A stretch of DNA of 64,000 bases. Source: Celeribacter neptunius. Lineage in GTDB: Bacteria > Pseudomonadota > Alphaproteobacteria > Rhodobacterales > Rhodobacteraceae. The stretch is from positions 186,001 through 250,000 of the forward strand of contig NZ_FORH01000004.1 of NCBI RefSeq assembly GCF_900113955.1, given 5' to 3'. Positions 17,779 to 26,694 of the stretch are shown one piece after another (position 1 is the first letter of the stretch; each line of letters begins with the position of its first letter). The notes below the pieces were generated by a model. The model saw only the letters and a program-made list of their open reading frames with translations. It did not search any database and had not been told where the DNA came from. The translations under genes were made by a program, and so were the position numbers.

Positions 17779-18483
17779 TCAGCTTCCTGTGCGGCGCACC
17801 ACCACACCCACAGTTTTCCAAATGTAGAAGAGATCACTCTTCAGGGTCAGCTTGTCACAATAGAACGTGTCGTATTTCACCCGATCGGTGAAACTGGTCT
17901 CGCCGCGCCCAAAGACTTGCCAAGGTCCGGTGATGCCCGGACGGACGGTGTAATAGGCACGGCCTCCCGCGGCGACATAAAGGAAATCCTGGTCGTCCAT
18001 AAAGGGGCGCGGACCGACAAAGCTCATATCCCCGAGAAGGATGTTCCAGATCTGCGGCAACTCATCGAGACTCGAGGCGCGCAGAAAGCGGCCAATCTTT
18101 GTGATCCGCGGGTCATTGGCCAGTTTCTGATTCCGGTGCCATTCCTGAGCCAGTTCGGGATCTGCATCACACATCTCACGCAACACGGTATCTGCGTCCA
18201 TGATCATGGTGCGCAATTTCCAACAGCGGAATTCACGGCCACCCACACCAATGCGGGTCTGAGAGTAAAAGCCGGGGCCACCGTCGGCACGCACAAACGC
18301 CCAGAGAATGAAAACGACCGGCGCAATGATCGGTAGGGTCAGCACGGCCATCACCAGATCAAAAAGCCGTTTGCCGCCATTCTGATAAAGTTTGCCCGGC
18401 TTTCGAAGTGCAACATCGAACCGACCGGATCGATCAGCCGCAATCGCGCTCATTTCAACACCAACAACACTTGAATCTTTCAT
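17779..18483 (-). CDS. undecaprenyl-phosphate sugar-phosphate (priming) transferase
   Basis: The 234-residue product from ATG 18483 has an N-terminal helix '[27 protein letters not shown]' and the polyprenyl-phosphate hexose-1-phosphate transferase blocks 'KLRTM', '[33 protein letters not shown]' and '[10 protein letters not shown]'. It should start repeat-unit synthesis by moving a sugar phosphate from a nucleotide sugar to undecaprenyl phosphate at the inner membrane. Earlier in-frame starts (ATG 18516, TTG 18522) exist, separated from ATG 18483 by a run of eight Gs on the coding strand. The G-rich stretch could serve as ribosome binding site, so ATG 18483 is preferred. Confidence 0.9.
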   Translation of the reverse strand: MKDSSVVGVEMSAIAADRSGRFDVALRKPGKLYQNGGKRLFDLVMAVLTLPIIAPVVFILWAFVRADGGPGFYSQTRIGVGGREFRCWKLRTMIMDADTVLREMCDADPELAQEWHRNQKLANDPRITKIGRFLRASSLDELPQIWNILLGDMSFVGPRPFMDDQDFLYVAAGGRAYYTVRPGITGPWQVFGRGETSFTDRVKYDTFYCDKLTLKSDLFYIWKTVGVVVRRTGS

Positions 18484-18705
18484 GCGTACCCCCCCCGGGC
18501 TTCGTCGCAATACCATGGTCAATTCTACGAACGCTCGGCCCCCGGCTTTCAGTCCCTGGGAGACGCTTTCATTGACCTTGGGTCACTCGTCCTATGAATG
18601 ACAGCTTGTTGGCATTGGGCCCGGCCTGTCGAGTCAAAATTAATCTTGTTGTCAGAAATCACAAAAAGGCCCCAAAATGGCAGGTTTTATTGCACATTTC
18701 GACAC

Positions 18706-18728
18706 GTTTCCATTTTGAAAATGGAAAC
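18706..18728. promoter_or_regulatory. 23-bp perfect palindrome, candidate operator
   Basis: Arms of 11 bp (GTTTCCATTTT / AAAATGGAAAC) flank a single G. It lies in a 384-bp AT-rich gap, about 220 bp upstream of the sugar transferase start. A one-base spacer suits a dimeric DNA-binding protein better than an RNA hairpin. A second inverted repeat, CGTGGAT/ATCCACG with a 4-nt spacer, is at 18761-18778. Confidence 0.5.
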
Positions 18729-18867
18729 AATATCTTTCATTTTTAGAATTGTTGCCATGTCGTGGATCGGAATCCACGAACTCTCGAATCAAAGTTAAGA
18801 CCCGATCAACGCAAGCGCCGGTTCATTCCGGGCGGATGCATGCGGTTTTCACGCGGGATGGGTTTCG

Positions 18868-19623
18868 TCAAACCCGCTCATCGAATGAAACTGTTTCGAA
18901 ACGCAAATCGCCCTCATCGATCAAGGCGACGGTCAAGCGGCCTGTCGCATAGGCCCCGGTGTCAATTGAGATGCAGCGTTTGTGCAGATTGGGCAGGCCG
19001 GTAATCGCGTGGCCGCGCACCACCCAGATGCCATCTTTCCTCAGCTTTCGGCCGAACTTCGGGTGCCCCCACAGGAGCACCTGCCGCTCCTGCTCCTCGA
19101 AGGGCAGACGAGGGTCCGCACCGGCATGGACAACGCCCAGATTGCCGCTGAGCCACTGCAGCGGGAGTTCACGCAGCCACGTGATCATCTCGGGTCCCAT
19201 CCTGTCGGCCAAAAAATCGCGCAAGGCGATCAGCTCCTCTTCAGAGACCGGTGGTTCCGCAAGGCTTTCTCCGTAGCTCTCCAGCGTCGACAACCCGCCG
19301 TGCTTCAGCCAGCCGGGACCGGCCTTGAGCGGCTCATCGAGAAAGCGCAGCATCATCTCTTCATGATTTCCCGCGAGACTGATGATATCAGTGCGATCAT
19401 ACAGAATGTCGAGAACCGCTGCGCTGTCTGGTCCGCGGTCGACATAGTCGCCGACACAGATGATCTGACGATCTTCGGCGATGGTCAGGGCCCGCTCAAG
19501 CAAATCTGCACGGCCATGGATGTCCCCGATGACGGCCAAACTCCGGTCAGGGCGCAGGGTTGCGGGATCGGAGCTTTTCCAAAAGTGTCGCAGCATATCA
19601 GTCTCGTATTCGGTCCACCGCAT
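18868..19623 (-). CDS. metallophosphoesterase, PP2A-like serine/threonine phosphatase type
   Basis: The 251-residue protein shows the three calcineurin-type metal motifs in order: 'VIGDIHGRADLL' (GDxHG), 'CVGDYVDRGPDS' (GDxxDRG) and 'LAGNHEEMML' (GNHE), with later His residues in 'VVHAGADPR' and 'VVRGHAITG'. It is probably a cytoplasmic protein phosphatase; such enzymes often sit in polysaccharide loci. The start at 19623 lacks an obvious ribosome binding site, and an internal ATG at 19596 is possible. It lies 84 bp downstream of the large hydrolase gene on the same strand. Confidence 0.82.
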   Translation of the reverse strand: MRWTEYETDMLRHFWKSSDPATLRPDRSLAVIGDIHGRADLLERALTIAEDRQIICVGDYVDRGPDSAAVLDILYDRTDIISLAGNHEEMMLRFLDEPLKAGPGWLKHGGLSTLESYGESLAEPPVSEEELIALRDFLADRMGPEMITWLRELPLQWLSGNLGVVHAGADPRLPFEEQERQVLLWGHPKFGRKLRKDGIWVVRGHAITGLPNLHKRCISIDTGAYATGRLTVALIDEGDLRFETVSFDERV

Positions 19624-19707
19624 CGCGGTGACGCATCATGTCTCTATTTCGCCTCGCGCATCAACCAGCAATGGGAATTGCCCCTGATCGGCGGGCGCTT
19701 CGAGCGC

Positions 19708-22260
19708 TCAAAACGACTCTGCGGCCAGTTTGCTGTTCCCAATTGACAGCCCGCCCTTCCGGTCTTTTCCTACACGCTGGAGCACGATCATCAACAATCG
19801 GCTCTCGATCGGCAGGGTGCCGAGATCGAATTCCATCCTGGCGCCGTCTTTGACATCGCCCTGCCAGCGGATCAGTTCGGTGGGTTCTCCGCCCAGCGCC
19901 CGCACCACGACCCGGAGCTCGGTGGCCTTGGTCGCGTCAAGACCGACATCGAATGAGAACCGATAAGCATAGCCGCCCTGCACCGGCAATGTCTCGGACA
20001 GCTTGAGTTGCGTCGCAGTCCCTGTGGTCTCGGTTGCGGTACCATCCCGAGCCACTTGCCAGGCGGCATTCGGCGCCCATTCGACCGGCATGTCGGTGAT
20101 GACCTCGCCCGTCGAGGTATGCGCCAGAACGGTAGCGCCTGTCATCGGACCGGTCATGCCAAGCTTGAGCAATGGATCGTATGCAGCCGCCGCCTCCCGC
20201 AGCACAAGCGCCTTCGGGGCAGCTGTGATGTCTTGTCCGACATAGGCCTGAGCCCCCCACCAGTCGGCGTCATTGGTCCGGCTGTGGGACATGAAATGCA
20301 TATATTCGGAGAGACCGTTTTGACTCATGGTCTGCAACCAGCGTGCCAGCACATAAGCCCCGGCCCTACCTTCGTTGAACGCCTCGTACATGTCAAAGCC
20401 ACCCTTCACGGGATAGGCGACATGGCTGCCTCCTTCGTAAGCAACGAAATTCAGGCCCAGCGCCCGCGCGTAATCGGCATGGGCCTCGAGGCGAAATTTC
20501 TCGCTGATATAGAGCCCGGAGCGCAGGCCCGGGAAGATTTCGCCAAAGAGCTGGTTGCCATAACCGACGAGCTGGGTGGCAGAGATCATCTGCGCCAGAG
20601 AGCGGCTCGGTGTGCGGTCGAAGACCAGAACATCGGTCCAGCGCGACGCCCGCCGGCCTTTGTATTGCAAAACATTTCCCTGCAACCGCAGCACGTGATC
20701 AAGCTCTGTCAAAGGGTCGAGCCCGGCTTGAATATCCTTCCAGATCAGCTCGGTCACACCGATATCAAGCGTCTCGGACCAGGGCATCTGCAACGGGGTA
20801 TCGAGCTGTGCAGGGGAAAGCCGGGCAAGGCGATCTTCATCTGCCCCGAACAGGATCCATCGGGCCAGCGTGTCGGCCTGCGCCTCTGCGCCTTTCACCG
20901 TTTTCAGAACATGATCGGCCACCGCCGCATCTGGCCGCCCATCGGCCAGGGTGCCGCCGAAATACATTGCCACGCTGTAATCCGTCACGACATCCAGCGG
21001 CAAAGGCGTCCCATCGCGCATTTTGCGCGATTGCTCGGCCCGAAAGTAGCGCACCAGATAGCCATTGGTCAGGCTGCCGTCCGGGCGTAGCGAGCCCGAA
21101 AACGCCCAGCCTGGCGCCACGAACCGCGCCTCCCGTCCATGATCATCGAACGCGTGGTCGAGGATCTGATAGAGGTGAGGCCCCCGGTAGGCGGCCCATT
21201 CCGCCGCCGCGACCGGCCCGTCTTCGTGATAGCCCTTGAAGACCGTATGCGCCTCCCGCAGCGCGTAACGATAGCCCTCAAACCCGCGCGAAGTGTTGAA
21301 AAGCTCATTGCCGTATTCCCAGCGCGGCACCAGATCCGGATCGAGATGCTGCGCCACATAAGACCCGAGCCTGGCCGCCCGGTCGTCGGTGACATCCACC
21401 GGCAAATTGATCCAGGGATCGGCCTCGGTCTCATTGGCCAGTTCCACCACATATTCGATCGGCGCCGAGACTTCGAAGCGGCTCTCATTCTTGGCGCCGC
21501 CCGCGATGTTGTTGAACGTGTAATACTCCGGCGAGACATAGCGTTGCTCGGGATTTGGCGAGGTCCAGTCGGACCCCTCTTTGCGCCAGCCATCGCCATC
21601 TTCTTCGATACGATTGGCGCGCATCCAATCCATCAGCCGCAGCGCCTCATAGTGTTGCAGATCCTTGATCAGCTCCGGCGCGAAAACCTCGCCCGCCCGA
21701 AAGGCCTTCAAATGAGACTCATGCACCAATGAAAGCGCGTGCAGGTGCTCCCCCTGACGGAGCGAGTAGATCAACATGTTGAGCTTGGCGATCTGTTCCG
21801 TGCCAACCTCGAAATCGACATCGACATACCAATAGGAGACACCGCCGATTTCCTCGCTGGGCAAATAGGCGGTATTCACCTTCTGCGCGAGCGTTCCCTG
21901 GCTGCTGCTGGTCAGCGAAAAGAGCCCAATGCCCTGACCATAGAGCCGAAACCGGCCGGTATGTGGCGCAATGCCCGCCACGTCCTGAGAGCGCAGCAAA
22001 AGCGAGGACACGACATATTTGCCCGGCACGTTGGTCGGATAGCCGTTCTCGTCGAGCACCATCCGTCCGGTATTGTCCGGATCATCCCACGGCCGCGCCC
22101 CTTTGAGCTGGTTGATGAAGATCACCAGATTGTTGGCGCCACTTGGCGAAAACCAACCAACATTCGCCCCGATCCGGGTCGCTGACGCCTGTTGTTCAAA
22201 GGCTGGCAAAGAGGCATCGAAGGCGAGCGCCTGCGCCAAATCACTATCCATGAGCATCAT
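19708..22260 (-). CDS. large clan GH-A-like glycoside hydrolase (predicted)
   Basis: The frame begins at 22260 just after an in-frame stop and encodes 850 residues. ATGs at 22257 and 22251 are equally possible, and the latter is better spaced from GGGAG. No clear signal peptide is seen. 'PRWEYGNELFNTSRG' (about residues 313-327) has the Asn-Glu pair that carries the acid/base in clan GH-A barrels, and 'LNFVAYEGGSHV' (Glu about 609) fits the nucleophile strand. A beta-rich C-terminal part (about 720-850, 'YAYRFSFDVGLDATKATELRVVVRAL') looks like a carbohydrate-binding or jelly-roll domain. Context suggests action on the locus polysaccharide. Family number and substrate are unknown. Confidence 0.55.
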   Translation of the reverse strand: MMLMDSDLAQALAFDASLPAFEQQASATRIGANVGWFSPSGANNLVIFINQLKGARPWDDPDNTGRMVLDENGYPTNVPGKYVVSSLLLRSQDVAGIAPHTGRFRLYGQGIGLFSLTSSSQGTLAQKVNTAYLPSEEIGGVSYWYVDVDFEVGTEQIAKLNMLIYSLRQGEHLHALSLVHESHLKAFRAGEVFAPELIKDLQHYEALRLMDWMRANRIEEDGDGWRKEGSDWTSPNPEQRYVSPEYYTFNNIAGGAKNESRFEVSAPIEYVVELANETEADPWINLPVDVTDDRAARLGSYVAQHLDPDLVPRWEYGNELFNTSRGFEGYRYALREAHTVFKGYHEDGPVAAAEWAAYRGPHLYQILDHAFDDHGREARFVAPGWAFSGSLRPDGSLTNGYLVRYFRAEQSRKMRDGTPLPLDVVTDYSVAMYFGGTLADGRPDAAVADHVLKTVKGAEAQADTLARWILFGADEDRLARLSPAQLDTPLQMPWSETLDIGVTELIWKDIQAGLDPLTELDHVLRLQGNVLQYKGRRASRWTDVLVFDRTPSRSLAQMISATQLVGYGNQLFGEIFPGLRSGLYISEKFRLEAHADYARALGLNFVAYEGGSHVAYPVKGGFDMYEAFNEGRAGAYVLARWLQTMSQNGLSEYMHFMSHSRTNDADWWGAQAYVGQDITAAPKALVLREAAAAYDPLLKLGMTGPMTGATVLAHTSTGEVITDMPVEWAPNAAWQVARDGTATETTGTATQLKLSETLPVQGGYAYRFSFDVGLDATKATELRVVVRALGGEPTELIRWQGDVKDGARMEFDLGTLPIESRLLMIVLQRVGKDRKGGLSIGNSKLAAESF

Positions 22261-22585
22261 CTCCCGGGCAGACCTGGTCGATCCGTATCATATCGTCGTT
22301 GCGCTGTAACATGGCTTGTCCGAATTGACGCCGCCTCGGCGGAAGATTGTATATCTGCCACCAAACGGCACTGAAATCTCGGGTCTCGCTGTTTTTCTCA
22401 GCAGGGTTCTGCCGGAAGGGCGGTGGGCTAAACCGTTGAATTTCAATTTATGCGTTCTTGATATATACCGAAGCTCGGAGGGCTCACGAATGCAAGAACG
22501 CGCTCTTCAATTCTACATTTCAATTCTGTGTTCTTTCACATTCGGTTGCAACCAAACTGTTCTCTGACAATTCCGGTAGGTCTCA
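22261..22585. other. divergent promoter region with a long-spaced inverted repeat
   Basis: No gene is seen between the diverging hydrolase and esterase genes. A perfect 9-bp inverted repeat (GCGTTCTTG at 22452-22460, CAAGAACGC at 22493-22501) has a 32-nt spacer, and TTCAATTCT occurs at 22505 and 22519. These could be operator sites; no clear promoter pair is chosen. Confidence 0.4.
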
Positions 22586-23908
22586 ATGCGCTCAAAAAAC
22601 ATCCGGGACACCGTAAAGACGATGGTTTTGAAGACGGTGGTTTTGACCGGCCTGGTTGCGCTGGGACTTTTCGGCGCATTCTGGCACTGGGCAGAGGCAT
22701 CGCCGGCCCGTGAGCTGAAAATCGTGATCTTCGGCGGCCAATCGCTGGCCTTCGGCGCAACCGGCCGGGACTGGGTCACAACACAGGCGCAATTCCCCAA
22801 TTCCCTCATGCTCGATTTTGACGATCCTCAGAATGGAGCGCGCGGCTGGGAAACCGCGCCGGTCGATTCGAACGCATTCCATGGGTTCGTTCCGCGTTTC
22901 GAAGTTAGCCAAGAATCCCCGGCCACGGGGACGATGAACATTCTGGCGCGCGCGCATCCAGAGATCGACTTCATCAGCCTGCATTACGGCAAATCCGGTG
23001 AATCTCTCGATTTTATTCGCGACAATACGCTTGCGGGCCTGTTTGGGCAGTTGGAGCTCATCAAATCTTACGCAGATCAGCAGGGCTATCGGATCGATCC
23101 GGCGATCGAACTGGCCTGGATACAGGGGCAGTCGGGTTCAGAGAGCGACTATTCCGAGTCCCTGTCGCAACACCGTGCAGAGGTCGAGGCGCGCGTCAAA
23201 GAGATCTTTGGAGAGCCATTCGGGGTCACGCTTTACACCACGATCACCCGTGGTTTCGGCGGAAAAACGGTCACAGGCGAACAGTTTCAGGCCATTCGCA
23301 CGGACAAACATATTCTGTTGGGCAGCACCGAAGTTGTCTTCAACGCGCAATACCCGGCCAATGGCAAAGCCGCAAACGCCCACCTCACCGGCGAAGGTTA
23401 CTACATGATGGGAGCACAGATCGGCACACATATTCTTGCGAAAATGAATGGCAAACCGATCGCGCCGATTGCCGTCGAAAAAATCACGCAACTGGCCCCA
23501 GACCGGTTCCTGATTACCTTCTCTGGTGTCCTCGGCCATTTGCAAGAGGACGATTCCGTCTTTGCCGATGACGATTTCACCGGCGTGCCGGCGCATTTCG
23601 GCATCGACATCTACCGGACCAACGATGGGCGCCTGCCCGGCGACATCGTGTCGAGCCGGATTGTCGATGCGAACAGAATCGAGATCGTGTTCAGCAAACC
23701 CTTGTCGGGCGCGTTTCGGCTCTGGGTCGGCCGCAGCGAATCCAAGGGCTGGATGGTGGGCGGCGGTGGTGCGGGCTTTGGCGGCACCACGCTTTGTGAC
23801 AGCGGACAGATCTATAGCGCCGTGCCGCCGACGGGCGGTAGACCCCTTCGCAAAGACCAGCTTTGTGAATTCGTGCCGCAGCAATATTTCGATTTCACAA
23901 TGCGCTGA
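22586..23908 (+). CDS. secreted or membrane-anchored SGNH-type (sialate O-acetylesterase-like) esterase
   Basis: This 440-residue protein has an N-terminal membrane or signal segment ('VVLTGLVALGLFGAFWHWA'). Block I is 'IVIFGGQSLAFG' (Ser nucleophile in GQS), followed by 'HYGKSGESLDF' and 'WIQGQSGSESD'. 'NAHLTGEGYYMMG' places the catalytic His. These match the SASA/carbohydrate esterase SGNH group. The C-terminal ~120 residues are beta-rich. It probably removes or rearranges O-acyl groups on exported polysaccharide in the periplasm or at the surface; the substrate is inferred from context. Confidence 0.72.
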   Translation: MRSKNIRDTVKTMVLKTVVLTGLVALGLFGAFWHWAEASPARELKIVIFGGQSLAFGATGRDWVTTQAQFPNSLMLDFDDPQNGARGWETAPVDSNAFHGFVPRFEVSQESPATGTMNILARAHPEIDFISLHYGKSGESLDFIRDNTLAGLFGQLELIKSYADQQGYRIDPAIELAWIQGQSGSESDYSESLSQHRAEVEARVKEIFGEPFGVTLYTTITRGFGGKTVTGEQFQAIRTDKHILLGSTEVVFNAQYPANGKAANAHLTGEGYYMMGAQIGTHILAKMNGKPIAPIAVEKITQLAPDRFLITFSGVLGHLQEDDSVFADDDFTGVPAHFGIDIYRTNDGRLPGDIVSSRIVDANRIEIVFSKPLSGAFRLWVGRSESKGWMVGGGGAGFGGTTLCDSGQIYSAVPPTGGRPLRKDQLCEFVPQQYFDFTMR

Positions 23909-23930
23909 ATACACCCCGTGAAGCGCGTGT

Positions 23931-25100
23931 TCAGACCGCTTTGCGCATTTCTTCCGCCATCAGATCGGTGTATTTGTCCAAACGCTCATCGACCCGGGTC
24001 AGGGCCGCGTCGATCTCGGCGCTCAGCGCCGCGCGGTCGTTAAACCCGGCCTCGATTCCGGCCATGATCTCATCCGCCGTGTCGCTTTTGCAATCCACCG
24101 AACGGTCGTAGCCCAGCGTGCCGAACACGCCGCGGAATTTACGACTATAGGCCATCGGGACCACCGGCACACGCGAGGAAAACGCCGCGATGGTCGCATG
24201 CATCCGTGCGCCCATGAAGAAATCCAGCCCGGCGATATAGGACTTCGCCTCGATCGGTGATTTGAAAAAGGGCGAGACGATGATGCCGGGAAACTCCTCG
24301 GCCAGCGCCTCGTTCACGCGGTGATCATCCTCGACCGCGATTTCATGCGACTGAACATGCCCGACCAGATGCAGCTCGACATTTTCCTGATCCTGGAAAA
24401 AGCGGATAATCCGGCGGATCAGCTCAGGATATTCCGCTTTCAGCCCGAATTGGTTGGACTTTGTGTAGCCGCCGTTGAACAGAAGCCCGGAGACATTGAG
24501 CCCGACCTTGATCGGGCCGCCTTCGGGGCGCGGTGCCGGCGGATCATAGGGCAGGCGCATCGCCACATCCGTGGCTTCGAGCACGTTTTCCGTCACCCCC
24601 ATTTCGGTCAGGAATGCCGTGGTCGGCGCGTCGCGGCTGACCACCAGTTTCGACTTTTTCAGCGACCATTTCGCGAGCGCCTTGGCCCAGCCTGTGTCAA
24701 AGGGCCCAACGGTCTGTGGCGAGAGAATCAACGGCTTGCCCATGCGCAGCGCATGAAGCTTGGTCGCCCAGATGGTGAAGAAACGCTTGGGGCCATAGAT
24801 GTCGGTGAAACTGTCACCACCACCAATATCGACAACCATATGCGCGCGACGCAGCCCGTTGGCCAAAGGCCCCGACGGAAGGGGAATATGGCGGGTACGG
24901 AAATGCAGATTTTCGATATCGTCCCATTCGCCATATTCGGGGCGCGGATCCTGCCAACTCATCGCCAGAAAATGTGGCTTCACCCCCGCTTTGGCCGCCG
25001 CGGATCTGAGAATTTCGGCGTTACTGAGGGTCAGAGCACCAACGCCCAAATTGTCGGAGTTCATCGAATGCCATAACAAAGCAAGTGTAATTGTACGCAT
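23931..25100 (-). CDS. polysaccharide pyruvyl transferase family protein (WcaK-like)
   Basis: The 389-residue protein reads 'LALLWHSMNSDNLGVGALTLSNAEIL' at the N-terminus, 'MVVDIGGGDSFTDIYG' and 'PLILSPQTVGPF' in the middle, and 'FFMGARMHATIAAFSSRVPVVPMAYSRK' toward the end. This is the PS_pyruv_trans signature set. It is predicted to place a ketal-linked pyruvate from phosphoenolpyruvate on a sugar, adding negative charge. It is alone on the minus strand, convergent with the esterase gene. Confidence 0.88.
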   Translation of the reverse strand: MRTITLALLWHSMNSDNLGVGALTLSNAEILRSAAAKAGVKPHFLAMSWQDPRPEYGEWDDIENLHFRTRHIPLPSGPLANGLRRAHMVVDIGGGDSFTDIYGPKRFFTIWATKLHALRMGKPLILSPQTVGPFDTGWAKALAKWSLKKSKLVVSRDAPTTAFLTEMGVTENVLEATDVAMRLPYDPPAPRPEGGPIKVGLNVSGLLFNGGYTKSNQFGLKAEYPELIRRIIRFFQDQENVELHLVGHVQSHEIAVEDDHRVNEALAEEFPGIIVSPFFKSPIEAKSYIAGLDFFMGARMHATIAAFSSRVPVVPMAYSRKFRGVFGTLGYDRSVDCKSDTADEIMAGIEAGFNDRAALSAEIDAALTRVDERLDKYTDLMAEEMRKAV

Positions 25101-25269
25101 GATTCTCAGTGTTTTTGCTTGGGTTCGAGGCCAGTTTTAATCACTTGATAGCGTATTACAAAGCCAATATGTTGCATTGCAGAAATTAGTATGTCTGCCA
25201 TGAAACTTGCGGTGATGATCGTGGCACTAACGCCTCAGAGTTTAACAGTTTTGCAGACACGGATTGCCC

Positions 25270-26691
25270 ATGATCGGTAAGGTCCTGGTGCTCTTGTCCG
25301 GCAATGCCGCAGCCTCCGTCATGCTGCTTGCGCGCAACCTGATCGTTGCGCGCCTCATCCCCGTCGAAGATTACGGGATCGCGGCAACCTTTGCCGTGAC
25401 CATGGCCCTGATCGAGATGTCGACGCAGTTCGGCCTGCAACAGCAGATCGTGCAAAGCAAAGAGGGCGAGGACGATCGGTTTCAAGCCGCGCTACAGGGG
25501 TTCCAGCTCATGCGCGGGGTCCTCGCCGGGATCATCATGTTTGTGCTGGCCAACCCGATTGCCGCATTCTTGAAAATCCCCGAGATCGCCTGGGCCTATC
25601 AGGTGATGGCCATCATGCCGGTGCTGCGCGCTTCGCAGCATTTCGATATTCACCGGCTCAATCGCTCGCTGCGCTACGGACCGATGATTCTGACCAGTGC
25701 CGTGCCGGCGCTGATTTCCCTGATTGCGGTCTTTCCTCTGGCCATCTGGCTGAAAGACTACCGTGTGATGCTCTTTGCCCTGGTGCTGCAAGAGGGTCTG
25801 GCGGCGCTCACCAGCCATGTGTTGGCGGAACGGAAATATCGTCTCGTGCTTGATCGCGACATCATCACCAGATCGCTGGGATTTGGCTGGCCGTTGCTGC
25901 TGAACGGCGCCCTGTTGTTTCTGGTGATGCAGGGCGACAAACTTCTGGTCGGGCGTGAACTTGGCATGGCATCCTTGGGTTTGTTTGGCATGGGGATCAC
26001 CCTGACCCTGACACCAACCCTGATCCTCGCAAAATCGACTCAGAACTTCTTTTTGCCGCAACTCTCGGCCGCCTCGAATTCGGGCGACCATCAGGCATTC
26101 GACACCATGGCGCGGGCCGCCTTTCAGGCCGGGCTCTTGAACGGCATGGTGATGCTGTTGGGGGTTTTCGCCCTGGGCGTTCCGCTGATCGAGATTCTGC
26201 TCGGTGACAAATACGCGCCGCTGCAACCGCTGTTGATCTGGCTTGCCGCCCAGCAGGCAATTCGCGTGTTCAAAAGCGGACCCTCTACGGCGGCCGTCGC
26301 CTGCGCTCAGACATCCAATGCGCTCTATCCCAACCTGCTACGGGTCCTGGGCCTGCCGGTCGCGTGGTGGATCGTGCTGCACGACGGCGGGCTCTGGCAT
26401 GTTATCGTCGTGGCGCTCGTGGCCGAAGGACTGGGTTACGCTCTTGCCCTCGCTCTCGCACATTGGCGGCTCAACATCGATCTGCGCCCGCTCGTTCCCA
26501 GCGTGATCGCGATCTCGCTGGTGATCGCGGCGGCGCTTGCCCAACCAGCCCTGTTCAACGGTGCGCCGCGCATGTGGACAGGATTCGCCCTCCTGATCCT
26601 CGGGCCGCTCCTGGTCATCGTTTCGATGAAGGACCTTCGCACCTACGCCCGCAATCATCTCCGACCCACCACTTCCAGAAAAAAGGTGTAA
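25270..26691 (+). CDS. Wzx-type lipid-linked oligosaccharide flippase
   Basis: The ATG at 25270 is preferred over a TTG two codons upstream. The 473-residue protein has about 12-14 hydrophobic segments and the N-terminal 'NAAASVMLLARNLIVARLIPVEDYGIAA' of the polysaccharide biosynthesis/MATE-like family. It should move the undecaprenyl-linked repeat unit across the inner membrane. It opens a plus-strand run with a sulfotransferase (3-bp gap) and the Wzy-like polymerase. Confidence 0.88.
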   Translation: MIGKVLVLLSGNAAASVMLLARNLIVARLIPVEDYGIAATFAVTMALIEMSTQFGLQQQIVQSKEGEDDRFQAALQGFQLMRGVLAGIIMFVLANPIAAFLKIPEIAWAYQVMAIMPVLRASQHFDIHRLNRSLRYGPMILTSAVPALISLIAVFPLAIWLKDYRVMLFALVLQEGLAALTSHVLAERKYRLVLDRDIITRSLGFGWPLLLNGALLFLVMQGDKLLVGRELGMASLGLFGMGITLTLTPTLILAKSTQNFFLPQLSAASNSGDHQAFDTMARAAFQAGLLNGMVMLLGVFALGVPLIEILLGDKYAPLQPLLIWLAAQQAIRVFKSGPSTAAVACAQTSNALYPNLLRVLGLPVAWWIVLHDGGLWHVIVVALVAEGLGYALALALAHWRLNIDLRPLVPSVIAISLVIAAALAQPALFNGAPRMWTGFALLILGPLLVIVSMKDLRTYARNHLRPTTSRKKV

Positions 26692-26694
26692 GCC

